A stretch of DNA of 64,000 nucleotides from Trichuris trichiura (Eukaryota > Nematoda > Enoplea > Trichinellida > Trichuridae): assembly GCA_037903355.1 (NCBI GenBank), contig JBAJFE010000026.1:4340001-4404000 (forward strand). Direction: 5' to 3'. Both the position numbers and the translations under genes were made by a program. The notes under the pieces are model-generated. The model searched no databases and was not told where the DNA came from. It saw only the letters and a list, made by a program, of their open reading frames with translations. The stretch's first letter is position 1; each line of letters starts with the position of its first letter. Shown here piece by piece: positions 13,101 to 23,144 of the stretch.

Positions 13101-16100
13101 TTGCGGACGGGCTGTCGTAGGTGAGCTGTTCTTGGGTCCTTTCGTATGCTTTCCACCATGTTTTCCGGGTTTCGAAGAAGCAGACTGTGTTGTCGCTTGT
13201 TGAGAACTGCCTCGAGATGAGCTTGAGGTCACATCACCATGGGTCGGTGCCGTCTTCGCAGTTGACTTGCTGCTACCTGAACTTCCAGTCGACTGCGTAG
13301 CTTTACTGCTACTTCCTCCTTTTCCTGTAGTTTCCGGACGGGCAGTTGTAGGTGAGCTGTTCTTGGGTCCTTTCGTATGCTTTCCACCATGTTTTCCGGG
13401 TTTCGAAGAAGCAGACTGTGTTGTCGCTTGCTGTGAACTGCCCTGAGATGAGCTTGACGTCACATCACCATGGGTCGGTTCCGTCTTCGCAGTTGACTTG
13501 CTGCTGCCTGAACTTCCAGTCGACTGCGTAGCTTTACTGCTACTTCCTCCTTTTCCTGTAGTTTCCGGACGGGCAGTTGTTGGTGAGCTGTTCTTGGGTC
13601 CTTTCGTATGCTTTCCACCATGTTTTCCGGGTTTCGAAGAAGCAGACTGTGTTGTCGCTTGCTGTGAACTTCCCTGAGATGAGCTTGACGTCACATCACC
13701 ATGGGTCGGTTCCGTCTTCGCAGTTGACTTGCTGCTGCCTGAACTTCCAGTCGACTGCGTAGCTTTACTGCTACCTCCTCCTTTTCCTGTAGTTTCCGGA
13801 CGGGCAGTTGTAGGTGAGCTGTTCTTGGGTCCTTTCGTATGCTTTCCACCATGTTTTCCGGGTTTCGAAGAAGCAGACTGTGTTGTCGCTTGCTGTGAAC
13901 TGCCCTGAGATGAGCTTGACGTCACATCACCATGGGTCGGTTCCGTCTTCGCAGTTGACTTGCTGCTGCTTGAACTTCCAGTCGACTGCGTAGCTTTACT
14001 GCTACTTCCTCCTTTTCCTGTAGTTTCCGGACGGGCAGTTGTAGGTGAGCTGTTCTTGGGTCCTTTCGTATGCTTTCCACCATGTTTTCCGGGTTTCGAA
14101 GAAGCAGACTGTGTTGTCGCTTGCTGTGAACTGCCCTGAGATGAGCTTGACGTCACATCACCATGGGTCGGTTCCGTCTTCGCAGTTGACTTGCTGCTAC
14201 CTGAACTTCCAGTCGACTGCGTAGCTTTACTGCTACTTCCTCCTTTTCCTGTAGTTTCCGGACGGGCTGTTGTAGGTGAGCTCTTTTTGGGTCCATGCGT
14301 ATGCTTTCCACCGTGTTTTCCAGGTTTCGAAGAAGCAGACTGAGTTGTCGCTTGCTGTGAACTGCCCTGAGATGAGCTTGACGTCACATCACCATGGGTC
14401 GGTTCCGTCTTCGCAGTTGACTTGCTGCTACCTGAACTTCCAGTCGACTGCGTAGCTTTACTGCTACTTCCTCCTTTTCCTGTAGTTTCCGGACGGGCAG
14501 TTGTAGGTGAGCTGTTCTTGGGTCCTTTCGTATGCTTTCCACCATGTTTTCCGGGTTTCGAAGAAGCAGACTGTGTTGTCGCTTGCTGTGAACTGCCCTG
14601 AGATGAGCTTGACGTCACATCACCATGGGTCGGTTCCGTCTTCGCAGTTGACTTGCTGCTACCTGAACTTCCAGTCGACTGCGTAGCTTTACTGCTACTT
14701 CCTCCTTTTCCTGTAGTTTCCGGACGGGCTGTTGTAGGTGAGCTCTTTTTGGGTCCTTTCGTATGCTTTCCACCGTGTTTTCCAGGTTTCGAAGAAGCAG
14801 ACTGTGTTGTCGCTTGCTGTGAACTGCCCTGAGATGAGCTTGACGTCACATCACCATGGGTCGGTTCCGTCTTCGCAGTTGACTTGCTGCTACCTGAACT
14901 TCCAGTCGACTGCGTAGCTTTACTGCTACTTCCTCCTTTTCCTGTAGTTTCCGGACGGGCTGTTGTAGGTGAGCTCTTTTTGGGTCCATGCGTATGCTTT
15001 CCACCGTGTTTTCCAGGTTTCGAAGAAGCAGACTGTGTTGTCGCTTGCTGTGAACTGCCCTGAGATGAGCTTGACGTCACATCACCATGGGTCGGTTCCG
15101 TCTTCGCAGTTGACTTGCTGCTACCTGAACTTCCAGTCGACTGCGTAGCTTTACTGCTACTTCCTCCTTTTCCTGTAGTTTCCGGACGGGCAGTTGTAGG
15201 TGAGCTGTTCTTGGGTCCTTTCGTATGCTTTCCACCATGTTTTCCGGGTTTCGAAGAAGCAGACTGTGTTGTCGCTTGCTGTGAACTGCCCTGAGATGAG
15301 CTTGACGTCACATCACCATGGGTCGGTTCCGTCTTCGCAGTTGACTTGCTGCTACCTGAACTTCCAGTCGACTGCGTAGCTTTACTGCTACTTCCTCCTT
15401 TTCCTGTAGTTTCCGGACGGGCTGTTGTAGGTGAGCTCTTTTTGGGTCCATGCGTATGCTTTCCACCGTGTTTTCCAGGTTTCGAAGAAGCAGACTGAGT
15501 TGTCGCTTGCTGTGAACTGCCCTGAGATGAGCTTGACGTCACATCACCATGGGTCGGTTCCGTCTTCGCAGTTGACTTGCTGCTACCTGAACTTCCAGTC
15601 GACTGCGTAGCTCTACTGCTACTTCCTCCTTTTCCTGTAGTTTCCGGACGGGCTGTTGTAGGTGAGCTCTTTTTGGGTCCATGCGTATGCTTTCCACCGT
15701 GTTTTCCAGGTTTCGAAGAAGCAGACTGAGTTGTCGCTTGCTGTGAACTTCCCTGAGATGAGCTTGACGTCACATCTCCATGGGTCGGTTCCGTCTTCCC
15801 AGTTGACTTGCTGCTACCTGAACCTTCGGTCGATTGCGTAGCTTTACTGCTGCTTCCTCCCTTTCCTGTGGTCTGAGGACGGGCAGTTGTAGGTGAGCTA
15901 TTCTTCTGTCCTTCCGTATGCTTTCCACCATGTTTTCCGGGTTTCGAAGAAGCAGACTGAGTTGTCGCTTGTTGAGAACTGCCTCGAGATGAGCTTGACG
16001 TCACATCACCATGGGTCGGTTGTGTCTTCGCAGTTGACTTGCTACTACCGGAACCTTCCGTCGATTGCGTAGATTTACTGCTGCTTCCACCCTTTCCTGT

Positions 16101-18021
16101 AGTTTCCGGACGGGCTGTTGTAGGTGAGCTGTTCTTGGGTCCTTTCGTTTGCTTTCCACCATGTTTTCCGGGTTTCGAAGAAGCAGACTGAGTTGTCGCT
16201 TGCTGTGAACTGCCCTGAGATGAGCTTGACGTCACATCACCATGGGTCGGTTCCGTCTTCGCAGTTGACTTGCTGCTACCTGAACTTCCAGTCGACTGCG
16301 TAGCTTTACTGCTACTTCCTCCTTTTCCTGTAGTTTCCGGACGGGCAGTTGTAGGTGAGCTGTTCTTGGGTCCTTTCGTATGCTTTCCACCATGTTCTCC
16401 GGGTTTCGAAGAAGCAGACTGTGTTGTCGCTTGCTGTGAACTGCCCTGAGATGAGCTTGACGTCACATCACCATGGGTCGGTTCCGTCTTCGCAGTTGAC
16501 TTGCTGCTGCCTGAACTTCCAGTCGACTGCGTAGCTTTACTGCTACTTCCTCCCTTTCCTGTAGTTTCCGGACGAGCAGTTGTAGGTGAGCTCTTTTTGG
16601 GTCCATGCGTATGCTTTCCACCGTGTTTTCCAGGTTTCGAAGAAGCAGACTGAGTTGTCGCTTGCTGTGAACTGCCCCGAGATGAGCTTGACGTCACATC
16701 ACCGTGGGTCGGTTCAGTTTTTCCTGCTGACTTGCTAGTACTGGAACCTTCCGTCGATTGCGTAGATTTACTGCTGCTTCCTCCCTTTCCTGTAGTTTCC
16801 GGACGGGCAGTTGTAGGTGAGGTGTTTTTGGGTCCGTTCGTATGCTTTCCGCCATGTTTTCCGGGTTTCGAAGAAGCAGGCTGAGTTGTCGCTTGTTGTG
16901 AACTGCTCTGAGACGAGCTTGACGTCATATCAGCATGGGTCGGTTCTGTGTTCCCAGTTGACTTGGTACTGCCGTGTCCTGTACTCTTCGTCGCTGGGCT
17001 AGCTGTTGTCGTTGAAGGCTTCTTATGACGACTGTTCTGGTTTCTTGTTTGACCTGCTGTTTCCGCTCCCGAGTCGGGGGATTGCATAGTCTTTTTCTCA
17101 GCGCTTTCATAAGATGTTAGCCGTGTTTGCTCCTTATGTGCTTTCTCATCATCGTTCTTAGTTCCCTTGCTGCTTGGAGCGCTTCTGACCCGTCGGAAGT
17201 TTTCAGCTCCCGTAGAGATTATTTGTTGGCCATCATTGTTTTCAAGACTTCTTGTCCCTGGCGTTGCTTCTTCAGATAGTTTTCCGTGTCTCGTGAATAC
17301 TTCAGTGTAAGCAATAGGTTTAGTTGAATCTGTGCTTTGAATTGTCGTGCTGCTTGTGTCATCATCGGCTGTCACTTGACTAGTGGCTTTCGTCGAAGGA
17401 TGCTCTCCTGGACGTTTGCGGTTTTCTTTTTGCGTCGCCTTTTTGGGTTTTGAGGAAGATGACTGCGCTGTATCATCTCTGGCGGAGTCACATGATGCTT
17501 CTGATTGTGAGTCAGTTGCTTTGTTTGAATCTTTTCGTTTAGTTGCGTCGCAAGTCCGTTGCTTGTCAGTAACCCGTGTTCCTTCTTTGCCGGTTTCAGT
17601 ATTTCCACTTTTTACTGAACGCCTTCCTGTTGATGAGTTTTCCGTCTGTGAACCCTCTTCTGAGCCACGTTGACCTACGAGAGTAATAGAACTACTTTCA
17701 GTTACTTCGGGAATGGATAATTTACCTGACTTCACGTGCTTCTGAGCATCATACTTCAGGGATGCTTGTTCGTTTGCTTCATCTTCCGTGTGACTAGTTG
17801 CCCGTTCGGACGCTGCTGATAGATGCGCATGTCTGCCACAACTACCGGTTTGGCTAGGGTGTTCACATATTTCATTGTTTTGCACCTGCTGAGCAATTTG
17901 CCTGCTCGAAAGTGGAACTGCCAATAAAAGAATTATAATCGTAGTGATGAACCACGGCTTTGTCTCCTAAAACATTTTCGAACTAGCTTTGTCATATTGA
18001 AACTGAAGTACTGCTTACCAT
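10116..18021 (-). CDS. Secreted mucin-like repeat protein with C-terminal BPI/LBP-type lipid-binding fold
   Basis: Four coding exons are proposed: 18021-18019 (only the ATG), 17966-10977, 10931-10746 and 10697-10116, with introns of 52, 45 and 48 bp. They join to 7,761 nt (2,586 residues). The N-terminus METKPWFITTIIILLLAVPL is a classic signal peptide, so the product should be secreted. Residues about 30-310 are Ser/Thr/Lys-rich. About 314-1854 carry some 20 repeats of 77 residues. An acidic linker with two RGD tripeptides follows, then a His/Gly block near 1990-2040. From about 2156 (PGIVVRLNNAALEKM) to the end the protein resembles the BPI/LBP/CETP fold: the N-terminal barrel opening, a central NGAAVYLNESFEYLKKKYEQ helix, VPLKG and the second barrel. 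Several Cys could form the fold's disulfide. O-glycosylation and lipid binding are inferred. I know no named protein with this architecture. Confidence 0.85.
11845..12000 (-). repeat. His/Gly/Asp-rich short repeats within the secreted protein
   Basis: The minus strand encodes repeated GHHHGG and GHHDDG-type units, written with a near-perfect ATGATG/CATCAT periodicity. They lie in a low-complexity, acidic segment between the 77-residue repeats and the BPI-like domain. Clusters of His with Asp commonly bind Zn, Cu or Ni, so metal sequestration is a reasonable but untested inference. Confidence 0.85.
12410..17030 (-). repeat. About 20 tandem 231-bp units (77 residues each)
   Basis: The period is exactly 231 bp; for example GGGTCGGTT recurs at 13472 and 13703. 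Each unit encodes TEPTHGDVTSSSSQGSSQQ, then ATTQSASSKPGKHGGK, then GPKNSSPTTARPETTGKGG, then SSSKATQSTGSSGSSKSTAK. Inner units are nearly identical even at silent sites. Divergence is greater at both ends (about 16.0-17.0 kb and 12.4-13.3 kb). A K/H dimorphism (KHTKGPKN versus KHTHGPKK) is scattered among the inner copies. This pattern fits recent unequal crossing-over or gene conversion. Confidence 0.97.
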
Positions 18022-18112
18022 CGCTACAAGATCTGAAAATTGCGGCGGGCTGCTTTGTCGTTATCAATCAAAGCCTTAACTAGAAATGACTGCAAGCCTT
18101 ATTGAGTTCTAG

Positions 18113-18120
18113 CTTATATA
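18113..18120 (-). promoter_or_regulatory. Candidate TATA box of the secreted repeat-protein gene
   Basis: A TATATAAG-type element sits within AGCTTATATAAGC at 18111-18123, about 95 bp upstream of the proposed ATG at 18021. It is palindromic, so the sequence gives no strand; the strand is assigned from the gene position. Confidence 0.45.
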
Positions 18121-18325
18121 AGCAGTTGTTTACGCCCTTTCATATGATTTGCATATGGCACGAGTTCGTTTGTTCATAAGCCCCGGGCAACTTCGCACTG
18201 CTAACTTTCTACTGAACTGTGGCATCTTGTTCAGTGGCCTCAATCTATACATTTGTTATATGTGCTAGAATGTTACGGTAATCGGAAGCAAAAGCAGCAA
18301 CTTTACTGCAGCTGGGAAGAGAATA

Positions 18326-19504
18326 CGAGAGCTGTTCGGGAAGTTCCCGGAAAAATTAAATAAAAATTTTATTCGCAATGGTATCAAACTTATTTCTCAA
18401 CGTATCTTCCGTCAACCTTTAAGCACGTTGGCTGACGGCGTTTCTACCTCCGCAGTCTTTCCTTCTAGAATCCTGGAGCTATGCATTCCACGAAGTCGAG
18501 AGCGCGCGGTTTGCCTCATCCGTTGGCTTGCACAGCATGACTTTAAAATGCACTTTTAACTTTGGGAGGAAGAAAATGTCTGACAGGGCAAAATCTGGAC
18601 TGTAAGGCGGGTGTGCAATAACTTCCCATCGAAGTTCACGAAGAGCAGTCCTCACAATCTTGGACGAATGAGCCGGTGCGTTAGCGTGATGGAAAAGGAC
18701 ACTGAAGTGCAACTTTCTGCGCCGTTTACTTGCCAGCGCGGTCTTTACTTTTCGCAATACTGCTTTGTAATAACTTGCCGTCACTACTCGCTCTCCATCG
18801 AGGAAGTCAGTCAGAATTACTCTGTCCGAGTCCCAGAATATGGTCGACATAACCTTTTTAGCCGACTGCTCCGCGTTGAACTTGACTGGACCTGCTGACC
18901 CCGTCGGTAACCACTGCTTGGATTCGATCTTACGCGGTCACATTGGTAGATCCAAGTTTCCTCAGCCGTGACGATGCGGTCAAAAGACCTGGCCTCATTT
19001 GCTTCAGTCTTCGTTAAGAAGCTCCTGAGAAAGGTTAACGCGTCAACCCAGCTGGTCTTCTCGCAGCGCTTTCGGGACCCACTGAGCTGGTAGTTTCCCC
19101 AGACCAAACGTTTCATGTAGTATTCTAAATGCTGAATGGAGGGAAATCGTAGCCGTTTTAGCAATGTTCCTGGTGGTAATTCGTCGGTCTCCTTCCACAG
19201 GGTTTCGGACAAGGACCACGGCTCCTTCGCTCGTTGCGGCTGCTGGCCTTCCCACTCTCTGGTCGTTTTCGATGGCCTCTCCGCCCTCCTTGAAACGCCT
19301 TATCTACTCATTGACAACCGATCTGGATGGTGCACTACTTCTGTAAACTTGCTGCAAAGATGGAATAATCCTCCTCAGTTTCCAACCAAGCTTGGACAGA
19401 GTTTTATTATTATTTCTGACTCTAAAAACGAAGATTTTCCGTACCATGAGAAAAAAGATTACTTTAGGAGCAGCCTTGCACCACACTGGTCGAACATCCT
19501 CGCA
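18326..19504 (-). mobile_element. mariner element with decayed transposase
   Basis: Minus-strand transposase pieces run from about 19400 to 18479. They include IARTA-type helix-turn-helix remnants (TTRNIAKTATISLHSAFRIL) and the catalytic region TAEETWIYQ. They also include FWDSDRVILTDFLDGERV and the final block HHANAPAHSSKIVRTAL followed by HPPYSPDFALSDIFF. Several frameshifts separate these pieces. Imperfect inverted ends (CGAGAGCTGTTCG at 18326; CGAGGATGTTCG on the minus strand near 19502) are each bordered by TA, as expected for Tc1/mariner. Length is about 1.18 kb. Confidence 0.8.
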
Positions 19505-19531
19505 TAAATATATGCACATGTCATGTATATA

Positions 19532-20148
19532 CAGGCGGCCCTCGTTATCCGCGGTTAAGTCGTCCAACATTTTGAGCATTTTACCGCGTTATATAGGCTA
19601 CCCTATGAAAAAGGCTAAATAGCTTATATTCTAGCTGCGTATTTCGTCCTCTCCCCTTGAATTTCTTTGGGAACGTCGAGGCAGCTACGAAATAAGCTGA
19701 TGTCATTTCCCCAATGATCTTTAAGTTCTTGAGGTTGAAGCGCTTCACGTATTTTGCTATCCATCCTTTGCTAGCAGTAAACCTTTTTCTCTCGTTCTCT
19801 GCAACCATGCCAGAGAAGTGCTCATATAAGCTCAGCGCTTTCTCCTGAATAACGTTCTCGTCGACGGGGACATTCCTCCGCGACATGTCATCTATCCAAA
19901 TGCTTAGCGGTTTTTCAGTCTTCATGAGGACTTTGTTGCTAACTACAGCAGCTCTTTTTCCCAGTGAAGGGTCAGGATGCACGTTTCCTCGAATCCCAGC
20001 TTCCTTCCGTTTTATCGTAAGAATGCTGGATTCATTCTTCCAGATCCTGAGACCCACTTCGGCAAATCAAAATCCGATTTTCAAAAGATCATAGACTTCT
20101 ACTTTCTCACGAAGATTAAGGACGCTACGTTGTCTCTTAGCGCTAGAG
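19532..20148 (-). mobile_element. Tigger/pogo element fragment retaining the N-terminal DNA-binding half
   Basis: The left end CAGGCGGCCCTCGTTATCCG at 19532 follows a TA and is a Tigger-type inverted repeat. On the minus strand, from 20148 downward, are a Psq-type helix (LNLREKVEVYDLLK), then YGKNESSI-like WKNESSI, and a CENP-B/Tc5 HTH block (LSIWIDDMSRRNVPVDEN, KALSLYEHFSG, FTASKGWIAKYVKRFNLK). After ITGE-like IIGEMTSA the reading passes directly into the 3' terminal sequence, so the DDE catalytic core is deleted. The 5' side is cut by the hAT insertion at 20149. Confidence 0.85.
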
Positions 20149-22874
20149 CAGGGGTGGGGAACCTTTTTCGTGCCGCGGGCCGGATAGACGTTTACAAGAC
20201 CGCTCGCGGGCCGGATAGAAAAAATGAAAAACAGCCTGCTTTATTTGCACGTATATTTATGAAGTCACCCCTAACGGGATGTTTGGAACTGCTTTTCCCT
20301 GGTGAGGCGTGCGATGTCAGCTCCTTCTGATGACGTTGCTACTCACAGCTGGTTGACCAGATTTGTGTCCGTGAGTCTCGTGCGCAGACGGCTCTTTGCG
20401 ATGGTAAGTTTTCAAAAGAACTGCTCGCAGCAGTAGGTTGTGCCGAACACGGACGCGTATTTCAAAGTATGTCTCCTCAAAACGGGAAATTCATCGTTGC
20501 TTATGTACCGCTTATAGAACTCAAGCAGCGGGAAGTTGTTGTATTTAGCTTTGAGCTCATCATCGCTTTGCAACTGAATGATCTCGTGCTGCAGTTCATC
20601 GGGTACATCAACTGGTTCTACATTGAATGGAATGGCGAAGATGTTCAGTTGCATCTGTCTACTTTTCACATCGTTGAATCTTTCGCCAAACGCCTCAAAT
20701 AGTTTGGCACATTCACCGGCATACTCTAATGTCGTAGAAGGCTGCTGTCCCTGGAGTGTAGGGAAATGTACCATGTTGCCCTTTTCAAGTTGCTGTTTCC
20801 ACAGCCTTAATTTAGCTTCAAATGCTTTCACGTTTGATACGAGTGAGCCTAGAAGCTGGTTCGGACCCTGCAGCTTGATATTCACTTCCGACAGGTACTT
20901 GACAATGTCTACCATGAAAGCCAGGTCACATAGCCACTTTTTGTCACTTAGTTCTCTGACAGGTTTGCTTTTGGCCTCCATGAACTGCTTAACTTCATCG
21001 CGCAGTTGGTAAAATCTCGTTAGCATATTCCCGCGACTCAGCCAGCGAACTTCACAATGATAAACGAGATCACCATATTCAGAGGAAAGTTCATTCAAAA
21101 AATCATTAAACAGGCGGTTATTATGCCCTTTGCTCTTGATACAGTTTACGCACGACACGACTACTGACATCACATTGTTGAAACGCAGCGACCGTGCGCA
21201 GAGACTCTGTTGATGTATGATACAATGGCATACTATCAAATCGTTTGGATCAAGACCGAGATTTCGAAAGACAGGATGTCTTTTAACAGGCTTGAATAGT
21301 TTCATAGTAGATCTTCAGGTTTATGGGTTTGGCCTGTTGGGTGTATCTGTGTTCACAGATACACCCAACAGGCCAAACCCGTGAACCTGAAGATCTACTA
21401 TGAAGACCGAGATTATTCATTTCCTTTTTAACAAATGCAACTAGGCCTTTTTGCAAGCCAACCATAGCTGGAGCGCCGTCCGTAGTCAGACCACTTAGTT
21501 TTTCAAACTTTAACCCGAATCGTTGCATTGATAAAACGAGTTTCTCAAATATGTCCTCACCCCTTGTAGTGCTATGCATGGCTTCCAGTGATAACAGTTC
21601 TTCTCGAGTCTCAAACTCTGCAGTTTTTCCGCGAAGGAAAATGGCCAGTTGAGCGGTATTTGTTATGTCCGTAGTCTCGTCACAAGCCAGGGAAAAAATG
21701 TCAAAGTTAGCTGCAGTACGCTTCAACGTTTTTTCAATGTCGTCTGCTAAGTCAGTGATCCGGTCTGAAACAGTTCTTCGAGATAAGCTAACACTTTCGA
21801 AAAGTTTTTCACTGGCTGGTGCTAGTAACTTCGCAGCTGCCGGTATGCACTCTTTCACAAATTCACCCTCTGCATGGGGCTTCAACTTCTTTGCGATCAT
21901 TTCGCTCACTACATAACTCGTTTGAAGAACGCTGTACGCGTCGCAGTGTGGCCTGGTGAAAGCGGCTTGTTGCGACTCCAAATTCCGTTAAAGCGCCCTG
22001 ATTCTATCCAGACGCTCTTGGCCTTTTAATTCCATCAATTTTTCATGTTTTGTGCTGCAATGCCGTTCCAGATTAGCTTTTTTCATAACAGCTACTGAGT
22101 CGCCACAAACAAGGCAAACGGGCTTGCCCTTAAGCTCCACGAAAAAATCGTCATTCGTCCATTTCTTTTCGAAAATTCGACACTCCGTATCAACTTTTCT
22201 TTTCTTTGAACTGGCCATTTGTAGCGTTGGGTGAGCGCGCACACTAGCTTGCGATAAGCTGCATGAAACTTCAGGTTTCAGTATAACTTTATGGGCAACT
22301 CAGAGCAAAAGGCAGACCTTTGGGACTATCCTGCAACGCAGTTGTCAAGAACATAATCACAACTACAGAAAAGGAAATAACCTTCTTGTACATCGAAGAC
22401 GTAAAGGACAGGCGGCCGACAGAAACCGATGAGAACGATAGCAAGAGAAGGCGAGAACGATGCCAGTGACTGCTGAGAGCAAAAGAAAGCAGAAGTGCTC
22501 TAGCAAGATGGACAGTCGTCGTCTCGAACAAAACAATGCTCCTCGCTACTATACGCGCGCACACACTATAGTGGCGCCTACTGCTTGTCACCTAGGACTA
22601 ACAATGTCGCTTTGTTGACAGAGAGCTGTCAGCAACGCAGTCTTCCGAGCAAGCCTGATGCTCCCTGCTTGTTACGCAAGATTTATGTTATTACTAGGAT
22701 TTACATACAATACGTCCATCGCATTATGAAAAATAACTTCCCACAATCACATTTCACTGAATCTCGCATCCATGCGCGGTTGCCCAACGCGTGGGCGGAA
22801 AATGGTCTCGCGGGCCGGATGGAAGGGCCTCGCGGGCCGGATGCGGCCCGCGGGCCGGACGTTCCCCACCCCTG
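20149..22874 (-). mobile_element. hAT element (Charlie-like, ZBED/GTF2IRD2-type transposase), inactive
   Basis: Inverted ends begin CAGGGGTGGGGAAC on both sides, and CGCGGGCCGG repeats are subterminal. The transposase reads on the minus strand. A BED zinc finger (residues about 1-75, CLVCGDSVA...HCSTKH) is followed by an in-frame TAA at 21988-21990. Then come the RNase-H-like hAT catalytic region (LACDETTDITNTAQLA, LTTDGAPAM, CHCIIHQQSLCA) and the C-terminal part ending at a TGA near 20412. Family similarity continues past that TGA (TIAKSRLRTRLTD). A palindromic insertion breaks it at 21.3 kb. The 8-bp flanks (20141-20148 and 22875-22882) match only in part. Confidence 0.88.
21303..21402. repeat. 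Near-perfect palindrome inserted in the hAT transposase
   Basis: Two 49-bp arms (21303-21351 and 21354-21402) are reverse complements with two mismatches and a 2-bp spacer. The sequence AAGACCGAGATT occurs on each side (21249-21260 and 21403-21414 approximately) and corresponds to one NLGLD codon run of the transposase. The roughly 140-bp insert therefore seems to have duplicated its target or arisen by template switching. Confidence 0.85.
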
Positions 22875-23144
22875 CCTTAAGGCATGAGTGTAGAGTTCGA
22901 TTGCATGAAGCCAACTTAGTCCACCTACACAGTGGCATTCATATTTTGTCGTTTCTTAAAGCTAAAAGAGTTTAAAATGCGACGCGTAATAACATGGACG
23001 CCATGCATCAATATTTTCTAACAATTTTAAGCGCTGTAAACCGATGCAGACGTTGTGTTTACAGTACGTTGAGATTTTACTGCCTTAGCATCTTTATACT
23101 GTATTTGTCGGCAAGAAGGAGTGTAGTGAAAGCTGGTTGCAACC
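22875..23144. other. Short intergenic segment upstream of Rpn10
   Basis: Between the hAT right end and the Rpn10 start codon there are only 270 bp, which should include the Rpn10 promoter. I see no clear TATA box. The missing 5' end of the interrupted Tigger fragment is not recognisable here. Confidence 0.4.

Noticed and set aside
12410..17030. Regular repeats and spacers suggesting a CRISPR array or satellite
   Set aside because: The period is 231 bp with no spacers, the frame stays open throughout, and the units encode a coherent Ser/Thr-rich protein. It is a coding minisatellite.
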